A program made the position numbers and the translations under genes. A stretch of DNA of 7,084 nucleotides from Pseudomonadota bacterium (GTDB lineage Bacteria; Pseudomonadota; Alphaproteobacteria; Thalassobaculales; Thalassobaculaceae): NCBI GenBank assembly GCA_027623845.1, contig JAQBUJ010000155.1:1-7084 (forward strand), in the 5' to 3' direction. Position 1 is the first letter of the stretch; every line of letters starts with the position of its first letter. Shown here one piece after another: positions 6,556 to 7,084 of the stretch. The notes under the pieces are model-generated. The model ran no database searches and was not told where the DNA came from. It saw only the letters and a program-made list of their open reading frames with translations.

Positions 6556-6560
6556 CTCCC
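6556..6560 (-). promoter_or_regulatory. Ribosome binding site of fabI
   Basis: On the - strand GGGAG runs from 6560 to 6556. It is 6 nt before a TTG (6549-6547) and 12 nt before the ATG (6543-6541) in the same frame. Spacing favours the TTG, codon preference the ATG; the proteins differ by two residues. Confidence 0.5.
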
Positions 6561-6570
6561 AATCAAGTCT

Positions 6571-6592
6571 TTACCCCAGGCGGGTAATTTTT
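6571..6592 (+). terminator. Hairpin with T-run between fabB and fabI, terminator-like on the + strand
   Basis: TTACCC (6571-6576) pairs with GGGTAA (6582-6587) around the 5-nt loop CAGGC and is followed on the + strand by TTTTT (6588-6592). It would stop + strand transcripts running antisense through fabI. On the - strand it is a short hairpin just upstream of the fabI ribosome binding site and lacks a T-run. The 6-bp stem is weak. Confidence 0.35.
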
Positions 6593-6612
6593 CGCTGAAA
6601 TTGAACCGGACC

Positions 6613-7084
6613 CTAAGCATCATGCGCACGAAACGCCAAGACCGAGTTGGTGCCACCGAAGCCGAAACTGTTCGACAGCGCCAGTTTGACCGAAACGTCG
6701 TCCTGGCGCTGGCGAATGATCGGCATGGCCTCCGCCAGGGGATCAAGAGTCTCGATATTCGCCGAGGCGGCCAGGAAATTATTTTTCATCATCAACAGGG
6801 TATAGATCGCTTCATGCGCCCCGGCGGCGCCTTGAGAATGGCCGGTGAGGGACTTGGTCGAACTGATCGCCGGGATTGCGTTTCGCGTGGCGAACACCTC
6901 GGCGATCGCCTCAAGTTCCTTGGTGTCGCCGATCGGCGTGCTGGTGCCGTGCGTATTGATATAGTCGACCGGCTCCTCAATCCCATTGAGCGCCATCTGC
7001 ATGCAGCGAACCGCGCCTTCGCCTGAAGGCTGCACCATGTCGGCGCCATCCGAGGTGGCGCCATAGCCAACCAGCTCGGCATAG
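6613..7084 (-). CDS. fabB: Beta-ketoacyl-ACP synthase I (FabB), C-terminal part (5' end outside window)
   Basis: The - strand frame is open from the right edge to the TAG at 6615-6613 and gives the last 156 residues. FabB condenses malonyl-ACP with acyl-ACP and is needed to elongate the cis-unsaturated intermediates made by FabA. Visible parts are GYGATSDGADM followed by PSGEGAVRCM, the catalytic NTHGTSTPIGDTKE with the first active-site His, STKSLTGHSQGAAGAHE with the conserved Lys and second His, and the closing SNSFGFGGTNSVL loop. GATSDGADM and the SLTGHSQGAAG form point to FabB rather than FabF. The thiolase-fold N-terminal half with the nucleophilic Cys is beyond the window. The ATG at 7038 is an internal methionine, since the coding match continues upstream (YAELVGYGATSDGAD). 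fabI follows after 69 nt in the same direction; in alphaproteobacteria fabA commonly lies upstream of such a pair, but that is not visible here. Confidence 0.95.
   Translation of the reverse strand, partial: YAELVGYGATSDGADMVQPSGEGAVRCMQMALNGIEEPVDYINTHGTSTPIGDTKELEAIAEVFATRNAIPAISSTKSLTGHSQGAAGAHEAIYTLLMMKNNFLAASANIETLDPLAEAMPIIRQRQDDVSVKLALSNSFGFGGTNSVLAFRAHDA

Overview
The window looks like a chromosomal housekeeping region of an alphaproteobacterium, probably of the Rhodospirillales type. This rests on the protein sequences, the moderately high GC content, the gene order infB-rbfA-truB-rpsO-pnp, and a fabB-fabI pair of the kind found in alphaproteobacterial fabA-fabB-fabI clusters. The taxonomic call is inference from family knowledge; no database search was possible. 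I see no mobile element, CRISPR array, tRNA, rRNA or sign of recent transfer.

Layout. Positions 1-4876 on the + strand hold the end of infB (initiation factor IF2), rbfA (30S maturation factor), truB (tRNA pseudouridine-55 synthase), rpsO (ribosomal protein S15) and pnp (polynucleotide phosphorylase). The first four are tightly packed: gaps of 24 and 17 nt, and an 11-nt overlap of rbfA with truB. The 328-nt rpsO-pnp gap has no gene but holds three stem-loops, the last just before pnp. A 103-nt gap after pnp ends in a convincing intrinsic terminator, and its T-run overlaps the TTG start codon of a UgpQ-like glycerophosphodiester phosphodiesterase (4980-5726, + strand). On the - strand lie fabI (enoyl-ACP reductase) and the 3' part of fabB (beta-ketoacyl-ACP synthase I), which runs off the right edge. 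fabI converges on ugpQ with only 4 nt between the stop codons.

How the genes work together. The left block covers translation initiation (IF2), small-subunit assembly (RbfA, S15), tRNA modification (TruB) and RNA turnover (PNPase). The right block serves lipid metabolism: FabB and FabI act in the elongation cycle of (unsaturated) fatty acid synthesis, and the phosphodiesterase recycles glycerol-3-phosphate from deacylated phospholipids.

No undescribed multi-gene system is visible. The points worth a second look are regulatory: the structured pnp leader, the stem-loop after rpsO without a U-tract, the terminator fused to the ugpQ start, and a small hairpin plus T-run between fabB and fabI.
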